64,000 nt of DNA. Source: Siniperca chuatsi. Its lineage: Eukaryota; Chordata; Actinopteri; Centrarchiformes; Sinipercidae. Below, piece after piece: positions 36,229 to 46,925 of this stretch (position 1 is its first letter; the number at the start of each line of letters is the position of its first letter). The stretch spans positions 14,832,233-14,896,232 of the forward strand of contig NC_058052.1 in assembly GCF_020085105.1 (NCBI RefSeq), written 5' to 3'. The notes below the pieces were generated by a model, which was given only the letters and a program-made list of their open reading frames with translations, was not told the origin of the DNA and searched no databases. Made by a program: the position numbers and the translations under genes.

Positions 36229-39081
36229 AATCTCATCTCAATTAACAGTGCTGCTGCAAACTTTCTCTTTCAAGGAATGCATTTGGTGTTTCTCCTTTTA
36301 GAGGATCAGTATTCACATTTGCCTTAAAGACATTTTGGTACAAGAGTGTAGTTCAAGGGTGTCCATCTGAAAATTAGATGATGCACAGTGCCCTCTCCTT
36401 CCCTTCTCCTCTGCATCATTTGCCCTAAGGTGTCTGTCATCCTAATGAATTTGAAGTCTGTTTGAAGATTGCCTTCACTCCGAGAGACACGTTGCTAAGC
36501 TGGTGCTGAGTTTCTGCTCCCATCACCCACAAGTCCAGCAGCTCTCCTCTCTCCAATAAACCTCCCTCTCCCAGAGGAAATCATTGGAGAGGAGATTTAA
36601 CTCAGCTGGATAATTCTCTCACGTTTTCCCCTGTATAACCTGAAAGACTTGGATGACTGGACATCCTCAAAGTTGATAAATAATCATAATTAAATGCATT
36701 GAATTAGGGACATTGATCTTAATTGAGGCAGCTGAATGACAGAATTTATAAATCAGATATATATTTAAGAGTATGTAATTCTAATGTATGTTTTTTCTGT
36801 GAGGTGTATAGATATTCATTGTCATTGATTGTGTTTGTTCTGACCTTTCAAATGAATTAAGAGAAAATGGTGTTATTGACTTATTTAAGACAGTGTGGTT
36901 GAGTATTTTGAGGTATTACGAATTTATTAACCATTATAGACAGTCACAGCTATTCTGTGATTACAGATTAATTCAGTGTACTTGAACAGTTAATAGGCCT
37001 TACAAAGCATTTGTAGATGTGGCTTATCTAGGGTTGCCCACAAAGAAACTTCAACCAAAGACAATCAAGTGATATTATAGGTAAGGAAGAACAGTCAACA
37101 GGAGTTACATGTGCTATTTCTTACAGCTGAACATTAAAGACAAATCAATAAGGATAAATCCACTTGGGGCTTTCATGCGCAAGAGAAACAAAAGGACTGA
37201 AGATTAAACAGAGAATTGATATGAGATTCTGTTGTAAATATCCCTGATCCTAGTCTGGATTATTGCAGAGAATGATTTTCATTGTTGTTATATTCTGTGA
37301 GGGGATGGGATGCTCAATATCGTAAGCCCATACTGTTGTTTGCTTTGAATACCCCCTTGGGTACAGCAGTGTGCTGCAAAGGACAATCAGAAAGATTGAA
37401 AATAACATTAGATACAGAAAAATCAGTGCATGCGTCAGTACCACTATCTACAAGCACACAATGATACTTTCAATGTTTGCTGTATGTGCAGAGCGTGTAA
37501 TATCCGGTATTTCAAGTAACAGTATTTATGGCTTTCCGTTATGTTTGATACAACGCCTACTCAAGCCTTCTTTGCCTACACACCCCTGCCTGAGTGGAAT
37601 TGAACTCACTAGAATCCCACATCCATTTCCAACTGGAAACAAATGGTGCTTTAAAAGCGTGCCTGTCCAGACTATCACCTGCCTGGAAAATACCATTGCC
37701 ATGGTTACCTTTTTTCAGTAACAATATAATGTTGCTTTGAGTGCTCTTACAGAAAACTAATGCACAGTATCCTTTCATTCACCTGGAGTAGGTCTGAGTA
37801 TGTATCACATAGGTGGTAAACAGTAGATGTGTGTAATAAAGCCTTGCATTGAAAAAGAAACATGTTTTTCATTGGGGATCACAGCATTGCATTTGGCCAT
37901 TTCTGATGTTCTAACACAAAGGCTGAAATGTGCAACATTTGCAGCTGTAGGAAGAAGTTTAACCGTTTCAAACAGGTTCCTCTGGTTTTTGGCTGCTACA
38001 CAGCATGAAGCAGTCTCCTCTAGTTTCCCCATCCCCCTTCTCATGCTACACCACTCCAGCCCTCAGCAACAGCACAGCACAACAGCATACTGCTTGCAGT
38101 TCACATGGAATTGAAAACGACAGAACTAAAGCTGTAAAACATGTATGAGTCCAACAGATTTAAAAGGGAAGTTTCTTTCTGATACATGAACTATATTACA
38201 TCGATAATATGCTGTAATATCTCCGTAAGGGTCAGGTTGAGAAAATAAAACACTTTTCACATAGTGTGTGCAACCTTGTATTGTACATGTTATGTGTGTC
38301 CACTAAAGTCTCTGACAGTTACACCGCCTTACTTGGAACAGGAAATATTGTGTGCAGCTGATAATGTATCTGAGGAGTTGTCTACAATGAACACATTGGT
38401 ATTGAACAGAAGACAGTAACTGCAACTGCTTTTCAAAACAGCATTTTACATTCACATTATGGTAAATACAACAGTAGCACAGTATATGTTGAACAAAATG
38501 TGCTCACAAAATGAATGGCCGTATGTATAATGACTAACTGTACATAAACAACTACATTGTAAGCAGGGGAGGACGCCGTTGGTTTCCCCGGTGTGAATGA
38601 CCAACCTTCCTCAGGAACATTTGAGCCACTGATGATAGAAGGAAAATATGTCCACTGAGCTCCCCTTGAATGCCTGACTTTAGCGGGGGGCATACCATCC
38701 ATCTCTGCTATGGTCAGCTGACGTCTCAAACACAGTGCTACTGTGTGCTCTGGCCTTGTCTGTCGCCTCTTGATGTATATTCAAACGCAGCTTCTGCACA
38801 GCACTATCTATTAATATTATTCCACTTCCAAAGGCATCACAAATCAGATATGAAACATCCATGAGTGTGCACTGAGATCACAAAGCTGGAAGCGAATTTC
38901 AAAAGCCAAAGCTTGGCAAAAGGTTTGGGAAATTCAGCTTGGTTTCCTTATTCATTTGTTTTTGTCTCCTTTTTGAGATAAGCTGATCATTTTGAATCCG
39001 TCACATACAAGCTGACATTTTCAAGTGTCAGAGTTCAGATTAATCTCAGAGGTTTAACAGCCATCCCCCGGAAAGGCAGAT

Positions 39082-39087
39082 TTTATT
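39082..39087 (-). terminator. ankrd2 polyadenylation signal AATAAA
   Basis: Plus strand reads TTTATT, 142 nt beyond the ankrd2 stop codon; the first canonical signal met downstream. Confidence 0.55.
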
Positions 39088-39228
39088 GGTGAGCACATTT
39101 AGCCTAATGCATATACTTAAATATGATGTACATAGACCTACAGTGGAATTACAGAATATATTTAGAACCTGAGACAGATAGTCATGATTGAATATACTGT
39201 ATGAGCAGATGTGCAGCTTTTGCACTAT

Positions 39229-42200
39229 TCACTCCTCTCTCAAAGTGTTTTCAGGCGGCACCAGTCCCACTTCCCTCAGCTTCTCCAGTCTCTGCAGGGT
39301 CTCCATGATGTCAAACTGCCATTGTTTTACCTGCTGCACAGCTGTCACTCCCTCCTGTAACACAATTCATTATCTCACAAATTTTTATGTGAAGATGAAA
39401 AACATATTATCATCACTATTTCTATCTGCTGGTTACATTCCATCAGACGCAAATTTAAAAAATGCACTGCAGAATTATTTCCTGGGGGTATACTTTTAGG
39501 CCATGTATATGTGTATATAATTAACTGTATATATTGTTTTATTTTATTGCATCAAAAAGGCAACAAAATCCACCTACCAGCACCTTAAAAGCTCAGTAAT
39601 GAACACATTATATCTCATTTATTTAACCCTTAAAAAACCCAAGTCAAATCGCCATTTTACAGGGGTCACGTGCTAGACTATTTCTTGGCTGGAACCAGTT
39701 GCCACCAACAAGCAGAGACTCCAGGAAGTTACTGTGCACAGCCAAGAAATAGTCTGGCACATATCCCCTCATAAAACAGCAGATTGTCATTTTTACACTT
39801 TGGTTTTTGTATAGATTAAAAAAACAAGATATACCGTGTTAATTATTGAGCTTTAGCTGTTTCCCCTTGTTTCCAGTCTTTATGCTGAGCTAACCTAACT
39901 GGACTGGATGTGAAAATGTCAAACCATTCCATTAAAATCATCTTCAAACTAAACCAGACATGCACAACAGATGGAAAAAACTCACATGATTTTTTATTTT
40001 TGTGTCAGCCCCTGCAACTATGAGCAGCTTCACTATCTTGTATCTGTTGAGACGCACAGCATCATGCAGGGCTGTGTCCCCTTCCTGAGAGTAGAAAACA
40101 TTTATTAACGATAGAAAGGCATAATAGAGATGATGAAACACAGAAGTGGAACACACTGCTGAGCTGCTGCCTACCCTGTCCCTGGAGTTGATTTTAGCAC
40201 CACAGGACAGCAGGTACTCCACAATGGCAGTGTGGCCTGTTCTCGTGGCCACATGCAAAGGAGTGCTGTACAACTGCAACGTGGACATTGACATACACTG
40301 TGACTGGGTTATTTGAATGAAAATCCACATACAAACACATAAAGGACCAACTGCACATCAGTATGAGACCTACAGTATATTCACAAGTATGAGTCCCTGT
40401 ACAAATTCAGGCACAAATGAAAAGCACATTCACCTTATCTCTTATGTTCAGGTCAGCCCCGTGGCTCTTCAGGGCTTTGACAACTCCCAGGCTTCCCCCT
40501 CTGCAGGCCCAGTGTATGGCCCTGGAGCCCAGCTGAAACACAGTAGGAGGGCCTTATCCTATTAATAGTGCTACCTTCAGGCCACAAGAGGCTGGAGCTT
40601 TAGTGTGTGAAGATAATCTCACCCAATCTCATCATCATCTTTACAAACAAGCAATGTGCCTGCACGTCTTACTTGATCTTTAAAGTTGATATCGGCTCCC
40701 TTTTCTAAAAGCATTTGGACAACCGCAGTGTGTCCTTCCAGAGAGGCGCGGTGTAGCGCTGTCCTCTTCAGCTGGAAAGTTTAAACATATTGTAAGCAGT
40801 TTGTTGTGAATGTATCTGTTTTACTGCCACACAGGGAGAGCACACCTCATCATGGACATTAGGGTTCCCGCCATCAGCCAGATACTTGTTTATCCCATTC
40901 AGTTTGCCTTGACTGGCTGCATTCATGAATTCTGCAGTATCCTCAGGCCCTATCTGTTCACACAGAAACACACACATACATACACATGGAAACACAGAGC
41001 GACAGGAGTGAGAAAGAGATTCAATTTTTATATCTCTGTGCACATGAAGATAAGGTTTCTGAAAATTGTGGCTCACTACAGGGGTTTCCACAGATGCTCT
41101 GGGTGAGTATGTCTTCTTGATCTTCTTTTTCCTTTTGCACAGCTCTGTGATATTCTCTCCTGCGCTCAGGTCCAGAATCTCACAGCGTAGGTCTGAGGAG
41201 ATCCTCCTCACTCTCTCCTCTGCCTGGAAAATGACAGAAACAGTAATAATATAGAAATATAGAAATCCTAGATGAGAGAGGTACTACTGGCTTGTAAAGC
41301 AGATGTGCCAAGTAGGCTAAGGGGTGTTGAGAGCCGGGAATGATGTGTTAATGTCAAAATAAATTCACAGCATAGTGCAAGCTAGGCTTGGCCATAACAA
41401 AAGTTATGTTCCCAATAAACTCCCTCTCATATGCTGTTAATGTGTTTTTACATAATTTATCAATGACAGAGTTCAAAGGAACATGTCTTTATGTGCACAT
41501 TGCCCTTTATCTGCCTTTATCTTGTTTTATTTCACTTTATCAAACTAAAATAACATTGTTATTTATTCTATTAAGTTCTTGGTTGGTGGGTTCTTTTGTC
41601 TTTTGTGCATAAAAACCCTTTCATTGCCAGAAACATATTTTTTAACATATTTTATTTAAAGAACTGCAGGAGATAACTTGGGTCAAATTAATTCGATTTT
41701 ACATGAAGTTAATGTCAGCAGTTATTGACCATAATAAACTCTTTTGTTGACAGTTCATTATTTTGTTCGGTGCGCATAAAAGGAATAAAAATTAATCTGA
41801 ATCTGTGGCAAGACAGAATGTGTTGTTTTCATAAATAAAGAGTAAAAGTCAATTTGTATGGCATCAGGAAATTCAACTTTCAGTTTTGATAATTATATAT
41901 ATGATGTATGAAATATGATTTTCCCAAATACACTCGATACACAAAGTTGTCGGAGCAAACGGAAATAGCATATTCATGTATTTGAATGGCAAAACATATT
42001 AACAGGAGCCTCTTCTGTTAATTAAACTTCAAGTACAAAATCCCTTGACTAAAACAGGATTTACTGAAACTCTGGTAAGTTACATGTAACTTCACTCAGG
42101 GCCAAGATGTAAATTAGAATGGAAAATAAAATTATCCAACTGCAAACAATTTCATATCTAGGGACATAGTGTTGATAATGATGATTGATTTGCATGTGTG

Positions 42201-42620
42201 GGTCTGTGTGTTTTTCAATGTATGTGCAAATGGATGTTGAAGTAGGCTGACAGACATTTTCTCTTGATGTTCGGGGCTTAACTTCAGTGCTGACATGTTT
42301 TCTGGGATATAACAGCTCAGTAACGCACATGTCTTCACATAAGAAACCTATTCACATGTTTTCACGAATCAGGGCTTTTCAAATTGTGATATTGTGGTAA
42401 CAGTAACATTAAGTATTATATACAGTCTGCTGTGCTAGGGAAAAAACAAACCCTATTGTGTCTACTGATTATCATTCTAGGAGCCATACTTAATGTAAGA
42501 TACTGCGATATAAACAAAAAAAACATCACAAATGTCACTTTTCTTCTCACCTACCTGAGCTTTCTTCTCTATTCCTGTTTTATCCATCACATTGGCTGCC
42601 CACTGCACAACCTCTGCCAT
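39229..42620 (-). CDS. ankrd2: ankrd2, ankyrin repeat domain protein 2 (muscle ARP), 279 aa
   Basis: Exons 42620-42555, 41223-41080, 40953-40846, 40771-40673, 40532-40434, 40273-40175, 40084-39986 and 39354-39229, total 840 nt, all phase 0. ANKRD2 is a titin/N2A-associated, stress-responsive muscle protein that shuttles between sarcomere and nucleus. The N-terminus is short with a basic cluster KRKKKIKK (likely nuclear signal). Exon 3 has [10 protein letters not shown] and [11 protein letters not shown]. Exons 4-7 are 99 bp each and encode one ankyrin repeat each ([49 protein letters not shown]). ADGG, HWACRGG and LHRASLEGH favour ANKRD2 over ANKRD1. The C-tail departs from mammals. Human isoforms are 333-360 residues, so the first exon may be shorter here or an upstream start was missed. 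Confidence 0.92.
39556..39935. repeat. Teleost interspersed repeat in ankrd2 last intron
   Basis: Contains CACCTACCAGCACCTTAAAA, CTATTTCTTGGCTGG with an inverted partner AGCCAAGAAATAG, and TTTCCAGTCTTTATGCTGAG. The same blocks occur at about 47570-47945, indicating two copies of one family. Confidence 0.7.
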
Positions 42621-42934
42621 CTGTGTTTGCATAGAGTGTACAAAGACACAAAAAGAAAAACAACAGTCAATCAAGTAATTTTGAACAGCTAAAGCGTTTT
42701 AACTTTAACTAATAATGTGGCGTAAAAGAAAAGTGGCGGATGACTCGGCTGACTGCGTGTCACTTTGTACAGAAGTGCTGCAAGCCCAGTGGCTTCCTGG
42801 CTGGAATGCCGGGTTCATGGTGGGACATTGTGTTACCCCAACAAACAGGTGTGTGTGCAGTTTGGTGTGTGTATGCATGTATGTTTGTGTGCACTTGCAA
42901 GCCCTACACTCTCCCTCTCTCTTTCCCCATCTGT

Positions 42935-42958
42935 CACACACACACACACACACACACA
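42935..42958. repeat. CA dinucleotide microsatellite
   Basis: 12 CA units upstream of ankrd2. Confidence 0.95.
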
Positions 42959-43433
42959 TTTATTTACAAGTACATCCAGCCCTTCAGGCATGTTGTGCCC
43001 AGGTCATGAGCTGAAGCTACATTCATTCCACAAACTCCTGGATTTACTCACTCCTGTTGCTGCGACAGTGTGTTCTTCTCTTTCACAGGAGTACAACCCT
43101 TATAAACACACTGTTTAGGGGGATTATGTTATTTATAAATGTTTCATTACTGTCAAGTGATACCTTGTAAATATTTGTTTGATAGCACACCAACAATCAG
43201 TCACTGTCCAGCCTAAGCTTTGGTACTTTTTCCGTTTAAGTAAACCATTTTTTAGGCATATCAGACTAGACACACGTACAGGACATACACATATGTTAAT
43301 ATATACATGCCAATTATTTTTTTCAGTGCATCAAACCTTCTTGTATTTTTGTTTTTTTACACTGAATGTGTTCTCTGGACACTTCCCCTTTGTTGCTGAC
43401 ATTTTCATGCAGATTTTCATTGGATGGACAGTT

Positions 43434-43434
<1 letters not shown>

Positions 43435-43466
<32 letters not shown>
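43435..43466. repeat. AC dinucleotide microsatellite
   Basis: 16 AC units upstream of the sialyltransferase. Confidence 0.95.
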
Positions 43467-43468
<2 letters not shown>

Positions 43469-43557
43469 ATTTACATGCATTCCTGCCAGAGTGTGACTGA
43501 GTGACGTGTTAATGGTTAACCAGTATTATTGAGGGAAGAGTTCAGTGGTGTGGGAAG

Positions 43558-43578
43558 CAGCAGCAGCAGCAGCAGCAG
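43558..43578 (+). repeat. CAG trinucleotide repeat, 7 units
   Basis: Seven uninterrupted CAG units about 350 bp upstream of the sialyltransferase ATG, within a possible 5' untranslated exon. Confidence 0.9.
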
Positions 43579-43921
43579 CCATTTTAGCTCCACAGGACAC
43601 GCATCTTGGTGCTTTCCCCTGAAGCATGGAGCACAGGTGAACAGACGGTTAACTGGTAGCTTACATCTCTACCAGGCTGGCTGTGAGTTATATTGTTCAA
43701 CAATTTCAAAAGACAGTGTTTGTTTACATTTGGTAGTGAAATAGGCAACATGGTACTCTAAGCTCTGTAAATACTACTGTATGTTATTAAGAACGTTTGT
43801 CTTTACTATAGAGATGCAATATTAGTTCATGACAGTTTTGTCATAAATTGATTTAGATTATATTCACAGCTATGAGTTCAATAATGTGTGTGTGTGTGTT
43901 TCATGTGGAAGAACAGGTGCC

Positions 43922-45980
43922 ATGGTGACACTGAATCACTTGAGTGTTGAGGACCCAGACGATGGCTCTCCACTGCTGCCTGAGGCTGCTGAGGCTGCAA
44001 CACCAACGCCTGTCTTTCACAGACAGCAAAGGGTCACAAAGACTGACTCCAGGGAATTTTTCCTTAGCAGGTACATCCCTGCAGGTACTGTATTTATTCT
44101 GTGGAGCTGTTATTTGTTGTTATAAAGCAAGCTCTGTTGTCTCTGCTGTACAGGAGTGAGAACCTTGCCTTCAGTCTGGTGCTGCTGATCGGATGCTACT
44201 CAGCTATTCTAATTCCTGCGTATTTCCCCTTGGATAAGGTGGTAACTCTCAGCGATGAGAAGATCGGACCCGTACCCAAAGATCTGGTACGGAGACACAT
44301 CTTAGCAATCATTTTGGATCATTTCTTCACTCTTACTAAGCTTCTCTCTATGTTTGCCCCTCTCTCATCAGGTCTTACTAAATCAGTCAGCCTCCCTGCT
44401 GTCAGGCCCCTGTCAGCCTCGCTGGTGTCTGAACCACTTCAAGCCCCTGTTCTGTTCTGCAAGCCTTCTAGACATCCCTGTGTTTGTGCAGCAGGACAGG
44501 CCTGTGCATTGGGATTTGTCCCCTCCTCTGGGGCTCCAGGGCAGTGAAGAGCATCTGGCCCTGGCTCTTGCCTCTTTGCCTCAGTCTGGCCTGCCTCCAT
44601 CACTGAGGGAAGAAGGAAGCTGCAGGCGATGCGTGGTGGTGGGAAATGGAGGGGTTCTTCATGGGAGCCATCTTGGATCCCATATAGATCAATATGACAT
44701 CATTATCAGGTACGTTTGCCAGTGTCAGACAGACAGGTTAAGGGAAAAGGCATGAAGAAAATACACAACATCAACAAAACACAATCAGTTCCATAGATGC
44801 ATTTTCATCTCTGCTACCAGGCTGAATAATGCTCCAGTGCCTGGCTTTGAGAGAGATGCTGGTTTCCGCACCACCATCCGCCTGATTTACCCAGAGGGAG
44901 CACCTCACTCTGCAAAGGAGTACAAAAAGACCACCATGGTTGCTCTGGTGGTCTTTAAGAGCCTGGATCTGGACTGGCTCACTTCTGTCATCACCAAAAA
45001 GCCTCTGGTAAGCCTACATCACAGGAACCATTGCACACAGAAATGGTGTATTACATAAGCCATGAGTGTCACAGCAAGTCATGCAGCAGCGCCGCTATCA
45101 CAACATCACACTCACTGCCTCACATGCTCTACACCTCCTGTGTTGTTTTTAATAGAGCTTCTGGTCCAAACTATGGTTCTGGAGGGAGGTGGTGGATGAT
45201 ATTCCCCTGAAACCAGAGAACTTCAGGATCCTCAACCCAGAGATTATTCACAAGACTGGACAAGTCCTACAGAAATATGCTCTGAAACAGGGAAATGTGA
45301 GTTCTAATATAACATACATTTAACTCCCTTTTGACAAGTTGTGATACAGCCTTACACTCTGCTCATGTTTTGTTGTATGCTTTCATACAATATTGCATGC
45401 AAACAGAAAAACATATGCCAGGCTGAAACATGTACTGACTTTGCTATAAGCCTAGGAATTAAAGGAATAAAAGATGAGTCAACAAAACCTTTAGTTCAAG
45501 AGACTAACATGCTCCCTTTATAAGGAATTTCTGCTGTTATGTTGGATATTTCTTATAGAACAAAATATGGCTGAGTAGTTGGTGCTCATACTGAAGAAAT
45601 AGATCATCAGAGCATTTTCTCTCCTCAAGTAGATGGTGCCAACACTAGGTGCCAGTGCAGTTGTCATGGCTTTGCAGCTGTGTGACCAGGTGAGCCTGGC
45701 AGGGTTTGGGTATGATATGCAGCACCCAGAGGCCAGGCTTCACTACTATGAGACCATACGCATGAGCGCAATGAAGGCTCAAGTAAGTTTAGATCAATTA
45801 CCAAACAGGAGTACACATTTTCAAGGTTCATAAGCCTCATGTTTTGACACCAGTGATGTATTCATGGTTCATTTTATTATCATCATCATCCAGGTGGTGC
45901 ATGACATCAGTGCTGAGAAACTCTTCTTAAGGGACCTGGTGGCTGCAGGAGCTGTGACTGACCTCACAGGAGCTCTGTGA
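43922..45980 (+). CDS. st3gal7: Beta-galactoside alpha-2,3-sialyltransferase, ST3GAL5/7-like, 394 aa
   Basis: Exons 43922-44070, 44154-44286, 44372-44709, 44821-45007, 45156-45296, 45633-45782 and 45894-45980, total 1185 nt. Type II Golgi enzyme moving sialic acid from CMP-Neu5Ac to terminal galactose (CAZy GT29). Topology: about 50-residue cytosolic tail, membrane segment 54-73 (LAFSLVLLIGCYSAILIPAY), stem, catalytic domain. Sialylmotif L starts at CRRCVVVGNGGVLHG (178 on), motif S at 318-344 (VPTLGASAVVMALQLCDQVS, GFGYD), motif III HYYE (353-356), motif VS H369-x4-E374. Cys181 and Cys333 fit the conserved disulfide. RLIYPEGAPHS, FWREVVDDIPL and FRILNP place it nearest the GM3-synthase clade, but HYYET resembles ST3GAL3/4/6. 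Human ST3GAL5 lies on another chromosome, so the fish paralogue st3gal7 is my best guess; the symbol is tentative. Confidence 0.88.
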
Positions 45981-46387
45981 GTCAGCAGTGCAGAGACTGA
46001 TAATATACTGAACTCTACATATACTCCTCCCTCTCACTGTGAGCCTGTACGGGGTCCTCCACAACTGTGCCCTGCTGGAAGAATCCTACACAGCGTGGAC
46101 TGACCTTTAAAATGCCCACAGTCTCCTGGGTTGACTGATGAGTGAGCAAATGAAACTCTAAAGGTTAGACAAGCTTGTGATTGTAGAGACTAACTTAAGC
46201 ATATATCATTTAAATTCAATGAACTTATTACATCACCAGCTAGTTTACAAGTATAGTAATAGTCATATGGATGAAAAATTGTGCCATCACAAGTAGGAAC
46301 GTGCTCAGTGATTGGCCAGGTTTTGTAAAATCAATGCAGTGGTCAATGGTTCAAACAGTGCTATTTCAATTCTGTTTATAATGACTG

Positions 46388-46393
46388 AATAAA
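46388..46393 (+). terminator. Sialyltransferase polyadenylation signal AATAAA
   Basis: About 410 nt after the stop codon, with a nearby downstream T/G-rich stretch. Confidence 0.55.
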
Positions 46394-46418
46394 CAAGTGA
46401 ATGTAAAGACTACTGATA

Positions 46419-46424
46419 TTTATT
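46419..46424 (-). terminator. hps1 polyadenylation signal AATAAA
   Basis: Plus strand reads TTTATT, about 500 nt beyond the hps1 stop codon. Confidence 0.5.
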
Positions 46425-46925
46425 GTCTCCAAAAAATAATCTATATGCAGAGAGACATACAGTAATTACTGTTGCATGTTTCATTCATACAAGTTATGAC
46501 ACTAGCAGTAGTAAAGGCGAAAATGGACAGTATCTGTGTTTATAAAAATCGATCAGCTGCAAATTTTTAAAAGTGAAAAAAACAAACAAGCATATACAGC
46601 GTAACTATATACAGTATTACTAATAAATAGGAAACAGGTCGTAAATGAGTATTCAAAAATATATTACAATCTACAAAAATTAAGGAGTGATATTGTCAAT
46701 ATATTTCATATAAGACACATGATAGTTCATAAGTGCACATATATGTGTTCGAATGTGCTAATCATAAATGTAAGCGCTTCTAATAAATAACTTTAGGTCA
46801 ACTTATCATAGGATACACACCCTTATACACATTGAACATTATGGGAACATAAAACACAGGCACTGGACAGAGTTTCTATATAGAGAGATAATGAGAGACT
46901 TTTTTTTTTTGGCACGTGGGTGCGT

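Larger units (their letters stand above)
42621..43916. other. Divergent intergenic region between ankrd2 and the sialyltransferase
   Basis: Holds two CA microsatellites (42935-42958, 43435-43466) and a CAG tract (43558-43578). A potential 5' exon of the sialyltransferase may end at CACAG|GTGAACAG near 43635. No other gene seen. Confidence 0.5.
45981..46925. other. Tail-to-tail 3' UTRs of the sialyltransferase and hps1
   Basis: No coding sequence. Opposed polyadenylation signals lie at 46388-46393 (plus) and 46424-46419 (minus), about 25 bp apart, so the two 3' UTRs meet or overlap slightly here. Confidence 0.6.

Noticed and set aside
42705-43496. Open frames with poly-Thr/His stretches
   Set aside because: Produced by CA microsatellites translated in several frames.
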